Assembly (NCBI GenBank): GCA_014529385.2
Contig: CM043971.1
Location: 93,783,840 to 93,847,839 of the forward strand
Direction: 5' to 3'
DNA: 64,000 bases
Source of the DNA: Adiantum capillus-veneris
Lineage: Eukaryota > Streptophyta > Polypodiopsida > Polypodiales > Pteridaceae
Part shown: piece after piece, positions 37,118-49,452 of the stretch
Layout of the letters: each line of letters begins with the position of its first letter
Numbering within the stretch: the first letter of the stretch is position 1
Notes under the pieces: generated by a model
Seen by the model: only the letters and a program-made list of their open reading frames with translations
Databases searched by the model: none
What the model was told of the DNA's origin: nothing
Made by a program: the position numbers and the translations under genes

Positions 37118-37260
37118 AATGAAATTGGGAGGGATAGAGAGATTGATAGGGTGAGTGTAAAGCCCTAGGAGTACCATGTCCAAATCCTTCACCCAACCTC
37201 CTTTATAGCCACCTGGACCTAGGATCCCTTCCCACTGGCAGTCGGCCCTTGGCATGACAT

Positions 37261-37280
37261 TACTCCCCCCTTGGAGAAGT
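37261..37280 (-). promoter_or_regulatory. Retroelement polypurine tract and LTR start (minus)
   Basis: The minus strand reads CTTCTCCAAGGGGGGAGTAA followed by TGTCATGCC, the layout of a polypurine tract and 3' LTR start. The same signature recurs at 63,361-63,380. Confidence 0.6.
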
Positions 37281-37499
37281 TTTTTTTTCCTTAAAAACAG
37301 AAGTGGTTGTATCTTCATAAGAACACTAATTTTTTCCATCGTGACATCCTTCATGGACCTAGCTATTTGTTTGACTAGAGCACGGTTCATGAGGAGGTTT
37401 AATGAAACCAATAATAACATCTTGATTTTCCACATTTTTGTCCCTTTTCAATCGTCTTCTAGAACCGGCCCATATCCATCATAGCGGGTAGACTCTATT

Positions 37500-40489
37500 T
37501 AGAACTCACTTGAGTATGCTAAATGAGTTATCACAACTAAGATGTACCTGAAATTGGTGTGTGTAGGAGCTGATTGATTAGTGATTCTAGTATGATTAGA
37601 GTTAGTCTTGCCATGGCTAATCTCTATTTGCATTGGAGAGGCATTCTCTTGAATATTCTTATTCATTGTGTCCGATGACGCTCTCACAATTAGTTGTGTG
37701 ATGTTTCCATGCCCTAGCCGAGTGATGCTCTCTTGGTATTGATGATTTTGTCGGAGTTGACCTATGCTACAACTACCTCTTACATTGGTGCAGTTGCCGG
37801 GGAGCGAATGCCTAAGCTAGAGGAGTAGAGAATGCTTTGATAAGAGTAATTTCACTACTAGTTTCATTGGTTTTGAGTGTGTGTAACTCAATTTTGGTTT
37901 TTTGATTGTGTGTGCAAGTAATTGGAAGCTAATTTTTGAGTTATGAATACCCCAAACCCCCCACTTCACCCCCAATTTCATCAATTTCTCACTAACCATT
38001 GCTAATTTTTCTTCATTTCCATGCTAATGTACTAATTCCATGCTAATTTTTACTAACTTTTTACTAGCTTTTCTAACCTAACCGCTAATATTTGATGTGT
38101 AATGTATGTTCAATCCCCTAATAAGAGGTGGAATCAACACTTTTATCAACTTTGTTTGTGATAATCCATGCCTAATTTGTTGATTTGAGTGTTGATTTTT
38201 TACCATGAATTGATCAATTTTTGGGCCAAAAGTGGAGAGCCACACATGTGTGTGCAAGGTGGAATGGACTAGCTTGGGGGTGATTATGATGTAAGCGCAC
38301 TCACTTGCTTATCTCAATTCTTGATTGATTAATTAATGTGGTTTAATGTGTGCTAATCACTTGCTAAAATTAGAAGTGTAAATCAATTGACCTACACTTT
38401 GCACCTGATTTGATTCGTTTGGGATGAAATTGATGATCAATTTTGACCAATGAACCTTGTGTGCAACAATATAATGGTTAATTCTCATCAAGAATTCATT
38501 TGTGTGCATAAAGATGATTGTGTAATGCACCAAAGAGGGGAAAAAATGCCATAAAATTTAAGTGTGTGTGCACCTAATCTTGAGTGTGTGCATGCATGGA
38601 AATTGAACAAATTGATGATATGTGAGTGTGAAATCATGTAATTAGTATGTATGACAGGAAATTCCAATCATTCGATATGCCTAGTTGCCAAGAAATTGGG
38701 CAAAAATTTGAGCGTGTGTGTCCGTTCAAGACCACTTGATGCAATGATTGATGGTCAATTGGGACACCCAAATGATTTTTTATTGTGAAATGTGCATCAA
38801 AAGTGTGTGCAATCATTAGGAATAGGCCTAATTTCATTGTCAATTGAGTCAAATTTGAGTTTTTATGCTTAATTTTTGAGTGTGTGCATTGCTTGATTAG
38901 GTCTAATTAGGATCAATTTTTAAGAAATTGAGCATGCATGCATTTGTTAATGCTTGACCAAGTGTGAAATTTGAGCATTACACTGTGGAATTGATGTATT
39001 GGTTGCATATAATTTTGGTCAAATTTGGGTGTGTGTTCCTACTCAATGGCATTTGATAGCCAAATCGGGGATGAATGACTGGTCTTAGTTTTCAATTATG
39101 ATGATTAAAAGACCTAAAAAAGTGGTATGTAGGTAATTGATTAACTTGGGATGATTCAATTTGTACCTAGTTGAAGATTATTTTTTTACCATTGTCATGT
39201 ATGCCAATTCGATATGGTAAAATTTTTATTAATTTATGCATTTACGAGTTGCCATAAGCATTTAGCCATGCAAACCAAAATGACAAGCCGATGCGGTTTG
39301 GATGATCAAAGAAATGGGATATGGGCAATTCAAAATTGCAATGATCGAAAGGCATTTGAGGTGAAGTCTTGCACTACATTGTGTATGCAATGCTTGGTCT
39401 AGAATTGCCATTGAAAAAAAAGGCTTTTTTTTAGCTTGCATCGTTTGGAAATTGGTGTGGATGGCTCAATTGATATGCAATTGGGGATTATATATATGTA
39501 TTACCACTAGATGGTATGTCAAGATTTGCTTGAATGTGATAATCTTGCATCAAATGCATGTCAATTGAGACCAAGCATCAAATATGTGTAGCCTTGTAAA
39601 CCCAAATGACTTATCCAATCGGGTTTGGAAGATTCTTTGACTTGGGATGTGAGCAATCAGCTTTGCAAAGATTAATGAGTATGTCCATCGCTTAATTGGG
39701 TGACATTGCAAATCACATTTAAGTCTATAATGGGTATGTCCATTTCTTAATTGAGTGATATTGCAAATCACATTTAAGTCTATAATGCCACTAAGTGTGC
39801 ATGGAATCAATTCACAAAGAAACATGAAGAGGTTGCAATATTTGAATGATTGGTTGATATTGTGCATGATTTTGTGGAGTCTTTGTTTCAATTTGAAAAT
39901 GCGACACATTTAATAATTAAGGGGGTGATAGCTTAGAAGAGGAGCATTGAAATTGAAGCTCTCCATGTCGGAAAAACTCACACACATTCCTTTTAACATG
40001 CTCCGCTCACGCACCTTTGATGCCCATGAGAACTCCCCTTAAGGAGTTTTTGGAAAAAATAATAGAGCATTTCTTTTAAAAGAAAATAAAAGGGCAATGG
40101 GTACACAAATCATATTTTTTTCCTTCTAAAAAATGTGGAACTGGTTGCATTAATTAGTCATCAAACACACACACACACACACCCACACACACACACACAC
40201 ACTAGTTGTCAATTATGGTGTTGGTCTGCCATGGCCCACCTCACCAACACACATGCCCGTTTTTAGTTGGCAACATGATCCGCCTCCTAGATTTTCTCTC
40301 TCTCATTCAATAATCCTTCGATAACTAGCCCACTTCATCAGGCCACGGCACACGTCATCATACATACGCCATTCCTCGTGCAGCTCATGCCTTGCACCGT
40401 CAATGCTGGCAGTTTTTTGTCGATCCACTTGCTTGGTTTGGCCATGCTCGCTGAATCAACATGACCCATAGGTCCCACATGAAGCCCAT
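37500..40489. other. AT-rich stretch without recognisable gene
   Basis: It carries a perfect-phase tandem duplication of 55 bp (39,676-39,730 and 39,731-39,785, both ending CACATTTAAGTCTATAA) and an AC tract (40,163-40,201). No domain-bearing ORF is visible. Confidence 0.5.
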
Positions 40490-40522
40490 CATTAAGGAAT
40501 TTGGGAGGTCATTTGGAGGGCC
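40490..40522 (+). repeat. Left terminal repeat of the related partial element
   Basis: Starts CATTAAGGAATTTGGGAGG and ends GGAGGGCC. It matches the right terminal repeat at 57,947-57,979 (inverse) at 31 of 33 positions, and the left one at 46,195 at most positions. The gene A paralogue starts 309 bp inside it. Confidence 0.9.
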
Positions 40523-40830
40523 TTATTGAGGATAGAGAAAATGAGGCAAATCCAATGAGCAACAAGCCAACGTAATGTAGAAATAGGAAGAAATAATTAA
40601 AAAAATGCAAAAGAAAGAGAAGAAGATGAGGTAAAACCTCGTTTTTACGGGATGGAAGGTATCTATATGTGGACCCACGCTCTATGTATAGTTATGGTAC
40701 TGGAAGACAACTACGATATTGTATCATTCTCCCACCACCAAAAGCTCTTGCTCCATAACCAAGCGTTCAAAACTAAATTTCCCTCCATTGGAAGCAAGTT
40801 CACGCTTTCTTCTACCACATAGAAGGAGCC

Positions 40831-42210
40831 ATGGTTTCTTCTTCTTCTTCTTACCGCTCTAATAGCTCTAGGGGTTGTTGTGCTCTCTTCCTAAAAATCC
40901 TTGCCATTAGTCTCCCAAGGAGGCCAAGTAGCACCATAAGCTATATCAATATCTCAAACTCCATCAACATAGATAGTCAATGGCAACAACAGACAATATA
41001 CAAAGGTTCTTGGGTTCTTATGCAACCAAGAAGGAGGAAAAGATCCTCAACAACAAATCTATTTTGTTCAGCATGGAAAGCACGAGTGCTAGATTTCAAA
41101 GTGGAGGTGGGCAAGAAAACTCTTAAGAAAGTTTTGGTACAACATGTCTATAGTCACTCCAATGTGATTGCTAATGGCGGAGATGTCTCATTGGCTTATC
41201 ATCCTCGATGCAACTGTGAGTGTGTTCATAGCCTTACATCTCTATTCTTACTTTTATACCTTGCTATTCTCTTTATTTGTTTTTTCTTTTGAAGAGGTAG
41301 AACAATATTAACAGAGCAAGATCTAGTTCTTCATTTGTTTTAGTAGTTAGACTAGGTGTCTTATATTTTTTTGTTGCTATTGCAGATGTCTATCCTTCAT
41401 CATACGAGGAATGGGAACCACTGGAGGGTATAACAGGTCTCATCTCTACTGTAACCCACACTGACATTGGTGTTTTACAGTATGATGGAAGAACTAGCAA
41501 GAGTCTTGCAGATGAAGGAATTTTCTTTTATGAGCATTTCTACCAGCTCAACCAAAAAAATAAAAAAGGTAATCTGGTTAAACTCCCTCTCCCTACCAAT
41601 TGAAGCTGTATTGACTGGCCAGTTTCGGACACCACCGTGTGTAAGGCTCTCAGAAGCAAGTTGTTTCGGGATGTGTAGAGGTCCCTACAAAATTCAATAC
41701 CCACTAAATTGGTAAAGATTGCTAATTTTTGTCCTATAAGTTTATTTGTGGAACTATTTCACACCATACATGTTGCAAAGACAATGCTGGTATGTAAATC
41801 TCTAGATGCTTTCTTCTATGACAAGCTGCTTGATAGAGGGTGGTATGTTAAAGAAGTGGATGACATACATTGCGAGGTTGTACAGGATACTTTGGTGGCC
41901 AAGTACATGATCGGCACACAGTCCCTTCTCATCTCCTTCTAGTACCAGCGCTCTTAGATTGTTGCAGGCTACTCTAAGTTTAATCCTATTGATCAAGAGT
42001 CAGCAGGTGTGGAGAACAATGGTGTCATAGATATGGAGGTATTTGACAAAGAGCTCAACCTTGTGACGGTTGTCACAATAAGAGAGCAATGAACCCTTCT
42101 CCAACTTTGGCACGACATCATGGACGATGGTACAGCTGAAGATGGTCAGACTATGGAAGTGCAAGAAGCCCAGGCATGGCAGTTTGCAGGCAAATGGCAG
42201 GGACATTGAG
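40831..42210 (+). pseudogene. Paralogue of element gene A (decayed)
   Basis: Same two-exon structure as the gene at 46,549: exon 1 40,831-41,215, intron 41,216-41,385 (GTGAGT...TTGCAG), exon 2 from 41,386. The intron falls at the identical codon (after R-C-N, phase 1). Shared segments include K-G-S-W-V-L-M-Q-P-R-R, A-W-K-A-R-V-L-D-F-K-V-E, A-D-E-G-I-F-F-Y and C-D/Y-D-K-L-L-D-R-G-W-Y. Exon 2 carries at least five in-frame stops (TGA and TAG), several where the intact copy has Trp or Gln. Sequence after about 42,210 no longer resembles the other copy. Confidence 0.9.
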
Positions 42211-42955
42211 CAGGTATTTGGTGCATCTAGGAGACAGGTACATAGGGATGGAGCTCTCGCTAGCTAGTAGAAGCTGCAAGTGTTTTTTGCTATCATAGGT
42301 GACATGAGAAAATGCTTATATCATAAGGTTGTGAACGGGACAAGGGGTGCTGGATACAGTTGCTATGAGATTTATGATATAAGATTTTGATCAAGATGTC
42401 TACATGACACTCTACTCATGCACTCTATTCCAGGATGTGTATGCCAAATGTGGCCCTTTGCAAGTAAAGTATTGTTTTTTTTAGCTTTGCTAGTAGTCGA
42501 AAGCAGCTATGGTATGTATGCCAAAATGGATGGTCAAGATCAACAAGTGCAGGGCTTTTCATGTGCTTGAGGATATGTGTTTTCTGTTTGTCGATCAAAT
42601 CCTCGAGCAAGTGGATATCCCTTTAATGTTGTCGACGTTCGTGATGGTTGTCGCTTCTATTGGCGGGTATCTTGACACCTCGCAGCTACTTTTATGCTCT
42701 TTTGTGGCTACCAAGCCTTGGTATACGAGTATGCGCTCTAGTGGTATGGTATGAAAGGTCGTTATCAATATGGCCGAATGTCGATTGCTCTCGGTGGGAA
42801 TGCTCCACAAAAAAGGATAAAAATTAATGATAAGATTTAATTTCTTAAGCCATGCAGTATGAAGGGAGCGCTGGCGTGGCCATCAGAGGCGACTCAAAGC
42901 AGCAAGAGGACAGGTGGGTGGCGTTTTCTAAAGGAGGCCGCCATCTGCCAGGCAT
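42211..42955. other. Unassigned junction between partial element and Tat retrotransposon
   Basis: No recognisable coding on either strand. It may be the interior of the decayed element, rearranged, because it does not match the complete copy. Confidence 0.4.
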
Positions 42956-43752
42956 GCTCATGACACTGTTCCAATACCATGCCAATCTCCTCTTTGTAAA
43001 GAACTCTTCTCAACACTCCATCTCTTCCGCAGGTCATCAAATCTTCTCCCACCATAGTGAACTTCTGTGCCTTTTGAACAACTCTTCTCTTTTGCAGCTT
43101 TGAACAACCCCTCCGAACATTGACCTGTACTCAAAAAATCATCAACTTCCTTGAGAGTTTCCCTACCTGCATAAGTAGTCGGTGCCACATATAGACTTGA
43201 CACTTGAGTGTGCACTCGACTGCTAGCTAACCGATCCACTTGTTGATTTTGTTCTCTCCTAACATGCTTGAACTGCACTTTTTTGAAGAACTTTAATAGC
43301 TTCTTTATGGAAAAAAACCAATTTTTGAGAGAATCTCTTTTTACCTGCCACTGCCCCAAAAGTTGTTTGATGACTAAGAGGGCATCCCCCTTAAGTATCA
43401 ACCTGGAGATGCCAAACTCGACACACTGCTTGAGCCCCAAATGGAGTGTCAAGTATTCCGCTTGATTATTCGTGTGAACACCCTCCAAATCATAGGCCTT
43501 GGAAAAAATTACCCCACCATGGGGATCTTGAATGACCACACCATCTCCTGCTTTCTACACAACCCTTTTGTAAGCGCCATCAAACCACATGGTAAAAGCC
43601 TCCTTCAAATTTGGTTCCTCTACAACATCCTCTTTCACCACCCTCGGGTAGATGGGTAGGTGCGCATCCTTGTTGACCAGGATATCCATCAAATGAGACC
43701 TACTGGTATGATCAATTTTGAATTTGAACTCAAACTCTTGCAATTCCAGCAC
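42956..43752 (-). pseudogene. Second (archaeal-type) RNase H of a Tat-lineage gypsy element
   Basis: The minus strand reads M-W-F-D-G-A-Y-K (first Asp of RNase H), then after a frame change V-I-Q-D-P-H-G-G-V, N-N-Q-A-E-Y-L-T-L (catalytic Glu), L-I-L-K-G-D-A-L-L-V-I (Asp) and a late V-D-R-L-A-S segment. This extra RNase H downstream of the retroviral-type one is the mark of the plant Tat lineage (Ogre/Retand). Integrase should follow but is missing, because homology ends at about 42,956. Confidence 0.88.
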
Positions 43753-43776
43753 CCATTTCTTGATTCTTCTCCCTAG

Positions 43777-44848
43777 CTATAGAGATGAAGCACCCTCAGG
43801 CAACAAATTGTTAGATGCGAGCACATAAAACTTTCGCACGATCAAATGCACTTTGAACTTGCAGCAGGCAAAGACCAAGGTCATCAACCATTGTTCAGCT
43901 TCCGTATATGATCTCTCCCCTGGGCTAATCACTCTACTATCAAAATAGACTGGTTTGTAGCACTTACCTACCTTCTGCATCAATACGGCACCTATAGCAA
44001 CCGTATCCACTGTCATGGCCACATAAAAAGCATCCTCATTGTTAGGAGGACACACCGTAGGCAACTGACACAATATCTCTTTCACTTTGTCAAAGGCTAC
44101 CTGTGCATCTTGATTCCATCGGAAACCATGAACCTGGGGTACACATATTGGGAGAGCATCCAAAAGAACCTAGCCAAATACTTGAGTTTGTGCACAAAAG
44201 AAGCCAAACCTGTCGCATCGGTGGGAGGCTCCATCAGAACTAAAGCCTTCACTTTTTCACGATCTACCTCTATATCATTTTGTGAGACCACATGGCCCAA
44301 AAGATGAGCCCATGGCTGTGCCAACTTGCACTTCTTTGGGTTCAGTTGCCCTCCTTCTTCATCTAGTCTTTGGAAACACAACTTTAACTTGGAAAAGTGC
44401 TCCGCCTTGGAACTATAGAAACCAATGTCATCCATAAAAATTCTGATAAACTTATCCAGATATGGCTTGAATACCCTATTCATCCAATCTTGAAACGTCG
44501 CATATGCATTCACTGGTCCAAAAGGCATCCGACGATAAACAAAGCACCCCCATGGTGAGATGAACGTTGTCTTTAATTGATCCTCCAACACAATACCAAT
44601 CTGAAGTAACCAGAAAAACCATCCATCATAGAATATTGCTCATGTCCTGCAACTTGGTTCAAAATCTCATCCTGAAACGGCAAAGGGTAGTGGTTCCGCT
44701 TGGTAGCAGCATTTAATGGCTTATAATCTACGAAAACCCTCCATTTCCCATTCTTTTTGGGTGTAATGACAACAGGTGAAAACCACTCAGCCTCTTTTAC
44801 TGGATATATAATACCTACCTCCAACAGCTTGTTGATCTCTTGCCACAA
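43777..44848 (-). pseudogene. Tat-lineage gypsy reverse transcriptase and first RNase H
   Basis: Minus-strand RT motifs in order: E-V-G-I-I-Y-P-V, V-V-I-T-P-K-K-N-G-K-W-R-V-F-V-D-Y-K-P-L-N, then Y-R-R-M-P-F-G, and F-M-D-D-I (catalytic box, Phe in place of Tyr). RNase H follows: F-R-W-N-Q-D-A-Q-V-A-F, V-A-M-T-V-D-T-V-A-I-G-A-V-L, Y-F-D-S-R. Frameshifts separate the blocks. The catalytic DD is preserved, but the element is broken. Confidence 0.92.
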
Positions 44849-44959
44849 AGCCTCTTTTTGAATGTCCCCGAGTCTTCTCAGTTTCTGTGCCTTTGGCTTG
44901 CAGCCAGGCTTGAGAAGAATTTAATGCTCCACTCCCTTGGCTCCCCTCAAATCTTTGTA

Positions 44960-46190
44960 CTATGTGGCAAACAAATCAGGATACGATGCACATAGCTCCA
45001 CATAGCTTTCCTTTTCCTGGTTGGTCAGATCCTTCCCCAACATGTTCTCTACCTCACCAGCTTCCAAACCACAAATCAGTGCTTGCGTACCTTTAGAGGA
45101 TTTAGTAGAATCAACCGTGACTCCAAATAGGTCCGTGTCCAGCTTTAGCAAATCTTCATCACTCTCTTCCTCTTCCACACTACTCGAGCCTTCGTCATAA
45201 GTCGACTCAGTCTCATACTCGTAGCTTGTAGTGGAGCCATCTTGACTGTCCTCAGCCCCTGGGTAAAAGCGGCTTTCCCTGGTCTTCAAGTCAAGCACAA
45301 TTTGTCCGCCATTTTCTCTATCCGGCAGAGTAAAAACCCATGTTCCCCAATCCTGTTTGGCCCCAATTGCCAATAACCACAGCCTCCCCAAAACGATTGG
45401 ACATGCATTTTCCCTACCTTCATAACAAAAAAATCAATGAGGCATTCAATACCCATAACTTTTACCTTCACATCTTGGGCCACTCCCAAACATTGAGCTT
45501 TGGCATGGTTGGCCATCCTCATCCGAACATTAGACCTGACCATAGACTCGATGCCGATATCTTTCATAGCAGATTCCATTATCACACAAACTTGGGCACC
45601 ACCATCAATATATGCTTGCACCTGCTTCTTCCTTTCCACCAAAACCTCCACCACCGGAATCACATCTGTGGGATGCCCCACCCTTAAGGCCAGATTCTTC
45701 ACTGCATGTGCATCACCTCTTGCACGGGGTAGCCTTGTACTAACACTGGTCGACCACTGTCTTCTTAATCGAGGGTTCAATGCAAGAAACTGCCCAAAAG
45801 TGATATTAGCTTTTTTTTTTTGAACATCACTTACCAAATCATATTCGGGGTGACCTCGTCCCAGCTAAAAATCTGCATGCTTGATCTTCCTTCGTCGTCT
45901 TAGTCTGCTTGACTCAGGCTGCTCTTTTCTCTCGTCCACTTTCTCTTTCGCTTTCCTGGCTCTGGTTTCTCATTCTGTTTTGGTCTTCCTTCCCCCTCTT
46001 GCTCTCTTATTGGCCATAACATCAACTTCCTGCCGATCAACCCCTATAATATTCACTCTTTGCACTTCATCATTACCTGGCGGAACTGGTGGTGGCTAAT
46101 TGTCAACAGCTTGCTGCTCCCTTTGACCATTAAGTTGTGCTTGTCCTTTGCCTCGACCAAATAGAGGGTACATGCCACCTCTTTCCCTCG
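44960..46190 (-). pseudogene. Tat-lineage protease region and gag end
   Basis: Starting at 46,190 on the minus strand: a Gly/Gln-rich tail, a basic R-R-R-R-K segment, then V-S-D-V-Q-K-K-K-A-N-I-T-F-G-Q-F with A-L-N-P-R-L-R-R. That sequence is typical just upstream of Tat protease. The protease has Y-I-D-G-G-A-Q-V-C (active-site D-G-G where D-S/T-G is usual). A Glu/Asp-rich linker (E-E-E-E-S-D-E-D) precedes RT. It ends abruptly at the left terminal repeat of the large element (46,195). Confidence 0.85.
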
Positions 46191-46194
46191 GCCA

Positions 46195-46227
46195 CATTAG
46201 GAAATTTCAGAGGTCATTTGGAGGGCC
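46195..46227 (+). repeat. Left terminal inverted repeat of the large element
   Basis: Starts CATTAGGAAATTTCAGAGG and ends in GGAGGGCC. Differs from the inverse of the right end at two positions (A/G both times). Confidence 0.92.
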
Positions 46228-46548
46228 ATATGAAGAGAGAGAATAATAGAGCGCGTCCAATGAGCACGAAGGCTACGTTACGTAGGAAAGTACGTGGAAA
46301 GACTCAAAAAATAGGAAAATAGCATAACACTTTCACGAATCTAGGATTGTAGCATCGTAATTTCCTTCCTTTTACCGAGCTTTTAGGTGCTTGCATGTGG
46401 TCCCACTTCTGATATTCTCTTATGGTCATTAACGTACTGGAGGGTGAACATTAAGCCCGCACAAGATATTGGAGTTCTAAAACACTTTCCCTCCATTAGA
46501 ATGCTTTCAAAGTGAATCTCCCTCCACTAAAGCTTTTCTCTGAGAGCT

Positions 46549-47970
46549 ATGGCTTCCACGTCTTCTCGCCCAAGAGGCTCCAGGTGTTTACTGTCTCTCA
46601 CACCAACAACCAACAACTGCACTTTGCCTAGAAGGCCAAGTAGTAGCATATCCTCAATTACAATATCAACTTCAATAAGTGCACAGAACCAATGGGTTGG
46701 ACAAAGGATAAACAAAGGTTCATGGGTCCTCATGCAACCAAGAAGACCCAAGAGGTCTAGTGGTATCAACGTTTACCGCTCAGCATGGAAGGCCAGAGTG
46801 TTGGATTTCAAAGTTGAAATCGGCAAAAGATCTGTAAAGGAAGTTCTTGTTCAGCATGTGTTTACCCATCCAGAGGTGATAGAAAACGGTGGAAATGTAT
46901 CAGATATACATCAACCACGTTGCAATTGTAAGTACTCTTGACATGTGAACTTACTGATACTCTCATTATAACTTTTCTTATATATTTTGCAATGTTTCTC
47001 CCGCTTGTTATGAGCAATGTCTCCATTCTTCACAGCTCAATTACATTAGATTTGTCATTTGTACTTATTGATACTCTTAGTTTAACTCTTCTTATATATA
47101 TTGCAGATGTTTATCCCTCTTCTTATGAGCAATGGGAGCCTGTGGAGTGCATAATAGACCTCTTCCATGTTGTTCATGCCCACATTGGTTCTCTACAGTA
47201 TTCAGGGAGGAGCAGCAAAAGACTGGCTGATGAGGGAATATTTTTTTATGACCACTTCTACCAACTCAGCTCAGGGAATAATAATGGCATGTTGGTGAAA
47301 GTGCCTCTACCAACCGATTGGAACACTGTGGACTGGCCAGTTCCCGAGGAAACAATGGTGGAGGCAATGCGAAGTAAACTCTATAAGGATATACAAAAGG
47401 TCTCTACGTAGCTCTATTCCCACCAAACTGGTTAGAATTGCAAAATTTTGTCCTGTTGCACTCTTCATAGAGTTGTTTCATAGCTACAACATCCGTGTTA
47501 CGAAAACTATGTTCATGTGCAAGTCATTTCAGCAGTCATCCTGTGACAAACTTCTTGACAGAGGATGGTATGCAAAGGAAGAGATTGGTTTACGGTGCGA
47601 GGTCGCGCTTGATACTCTAGTTGTCAAGTACATGATTGCAAGCCAATCACTGTTACTCTCGTTTTGGTATATGCGATCACAAATGCTCAATGGTAAGTAC
47701 ATTCCTATGGACCAGGTTTCTGCAGGTTTGGAAGATAATCCTGCTGTGGATGTGGAAGTGATTGATAAAGAGCATGGCCTACTGTTGGTGGTTACAATAA
47801 GGGAGCTATGCAGTCTTCAGCATTTGCGGCATGACATAATTGAAGAGTCAATGGACAAGGACCTATCAGATTTTTCCTTTTTCCTAGCTGGCCGTAAGGT
47901 GATGCGGCGAAGGGAAAAAGATATTTTGTGCAAAGAGTTGGATGGTCGGGTTGAAGTAGTGTCAATGTAA
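46549..47970 (+). CDS. Element gene A: unknown protein, about 413 aa (one frameshift)
   Basis: Exon 1 46,549-46,927, intron 46,928-47,106 (GTAAGT...TTGCAG), exon 2 47,107-47,970. Exon 2 has one extra A in the run at 47,395-47,398; allowing for it, the frame is open to the stop (414 codons), and the paralogue at 40,831 confirms the continuing text R-S-I/S-I-P-T-K-L-V. I recognise no family. The N-terminal 50 residues are Ser-rich. Then comes K-G-S-W-V-L-M-Q-P-R-R-P-K-R and W-K-A-R-V-L-D-F, reminiscent of small beta-barrel chromatin readers, but that is only a hint. The intron position and phase are shared with the paralogue, which shows the gene belongs to the family and was not captured once. 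It converges with gene B. Confidence 0.8.
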
Positions 47971-48089
47971 CAGATATTCTTGTGAATCCAAGTGTATACA
48001 AATGACTTTCAATACATGAAGTTTATTGAGATCATTTTTCAATTGTGCCCTGTGAAAAAGTGTGCTTGAAATACATTTCTTTACCATGT

Positions 48090-48093
<4 letters not shown>

Positions 48094-48159
<66 letters not shown>
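48094..48159. repeat. (CT)n microsatellite between genes A and B
   Basis: Perfect 66-bp tract in the convergent 3' region. Confidence 0.97.
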
Positions 48160-48162
<3 letters not shown>

Positions 48163-48192
48163 GTTAGACAAGACAAAGACATGATAGAAGAG

Positions 48193-49389
48193 TCATCTTA
48201 ATTCATTAGAAAGTACAAACTCGTCCGTGAACAATGGACTCAGATACAATTTCTGTAAGTATGGAATCAGAATGTCTTCAAGGTAAAAATCGAAGGAATG
48301 CCCCTCGAAAGAAGGTGGTGAGATAGTTGTTCCCGGCGGATTTAGTTCTCCCTTTTCAGGAGTATCATCAATCAGTAGTGTATTAGTTGCATCAAAGGGT
48401 ACACCGATTTGGCTAAACGGTTTGTACAAAAGAGGTAAGTGTGGTTTTTTAGGGTGGTAGTGGCCCTCAACGATAACGCATTTTCTTTGATCATACAAAA
48501 AGGCAAAATCTGACGTGTGAGCGTCGCATACACTGCAAACTATTGTAACTAGTGGCGACAAGTTTTGCCTTTGCATTGAAGACCATATGGAAACTCTGAA
48601 GCGCGGAAGAAGAAACTGAATAAATTCCTTGGTTCCTGGACGAACCACGACTCGACAAGTTCCCATCCGAAACGTTTGCAAATCCTCAAAGGGCTCTATG
48701 TCACCGAGAGGCACCCGCATCAGCAGCAATCCATTGACGTCCAAGATAATCAACCTCTATAAAATTTGACAAGTACATATAAGTAGTTAGAAGCTGAACA
48801 TATTTTGCCATACTTGAATAGACATTACCGGAACAACCGTATCTACAGGTAGCAAGGGTCCATACTGGGTCTCTATAGTGTTCATGTCGTTGTTGCTCTC
48901 CTCTGCTTTATCTTCATAGTCATCATTCACATCTTCATCAGGGGTCTCCCCCATGGATCTTTCTGCCTCATTCAAGGTTTCCTCCAAGGTCTTTTCCTCT
49001 ACCTCGGTTGACCGGCTTGCCTCATACATCCTTGCCTGATCCATATCAGTTTGCTCATCCCTAGGCCTGCTTTCCTCATCCATATCCTTTTGCTCATCTA
49101 TAGGCCTTCTTTCCTCATCTTGGGTTTCAGCCATAGGCTCTTTTGGCTCCTCCACTGGCTGACTTGGCTCTTTCATTGTCTCCTCTAGTTGTACACTAGC
49201 ACCTTCCATATGCTCATTTGACCTTTCCTCATCCTCGGCTCTTTCATCTTCTGCTGATATGACCCCCTCGGCCCGTTGTGATTCCACTGTATCGGATGCA
49301 GGGGTTTGTCGTGGTGGCACGTCATGTATTGTTAGATCAATAGTGCGGTCATCCAAGCCGCTATCTTCAAGCTCTCTGGGGCTAGACAT
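48193..49389 (-). CDS. Element gene B: SIM-bearing acidic protein with FCP1-like phosphatase domain, 374 aa
   Basis: Exon 1 49,389-48,829, intron (GTAATG...TATAG), exon 2 48,756-48,193; both exons are whole codons and the frame is fully open. Residues 1-187 are highly acidic. I-D-L-T at 17-20, flanked by acidic residues, fits a SUMO-interaction motif. The second half is a HAD/FCP1-type fold: I-I-L-D-V-N-G-L-L-L (motif I), S-I-W-S-S-M-Q (motif II) and N-T-L-L-I-D-D-T-P-E-K (motif III). FCP1-type enzymes remove phosphate from Ser, as on the RNA polymerase II tail. Here the second motif-I Asp is Asn, a change I associate with some plant FCP1-like proteins, so catalysis is doubtful. It is the only uninterrupted gene of the element. 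Confidence 0.85.
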
Positions 49390-49452
49390 AGTAAGCAGGT
49401 GTTGTATTAAACTTACCCGGTATCTTTGCAAATAATCATATGTGTAGTTTTT

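Noticed and set aside
47395-47410. Programmed frameshifting in gene A
   Set aside because: The paralogue lacks the extra A and reads straight through this point without the shift, so a slip-type insertion in an A run is simpler.
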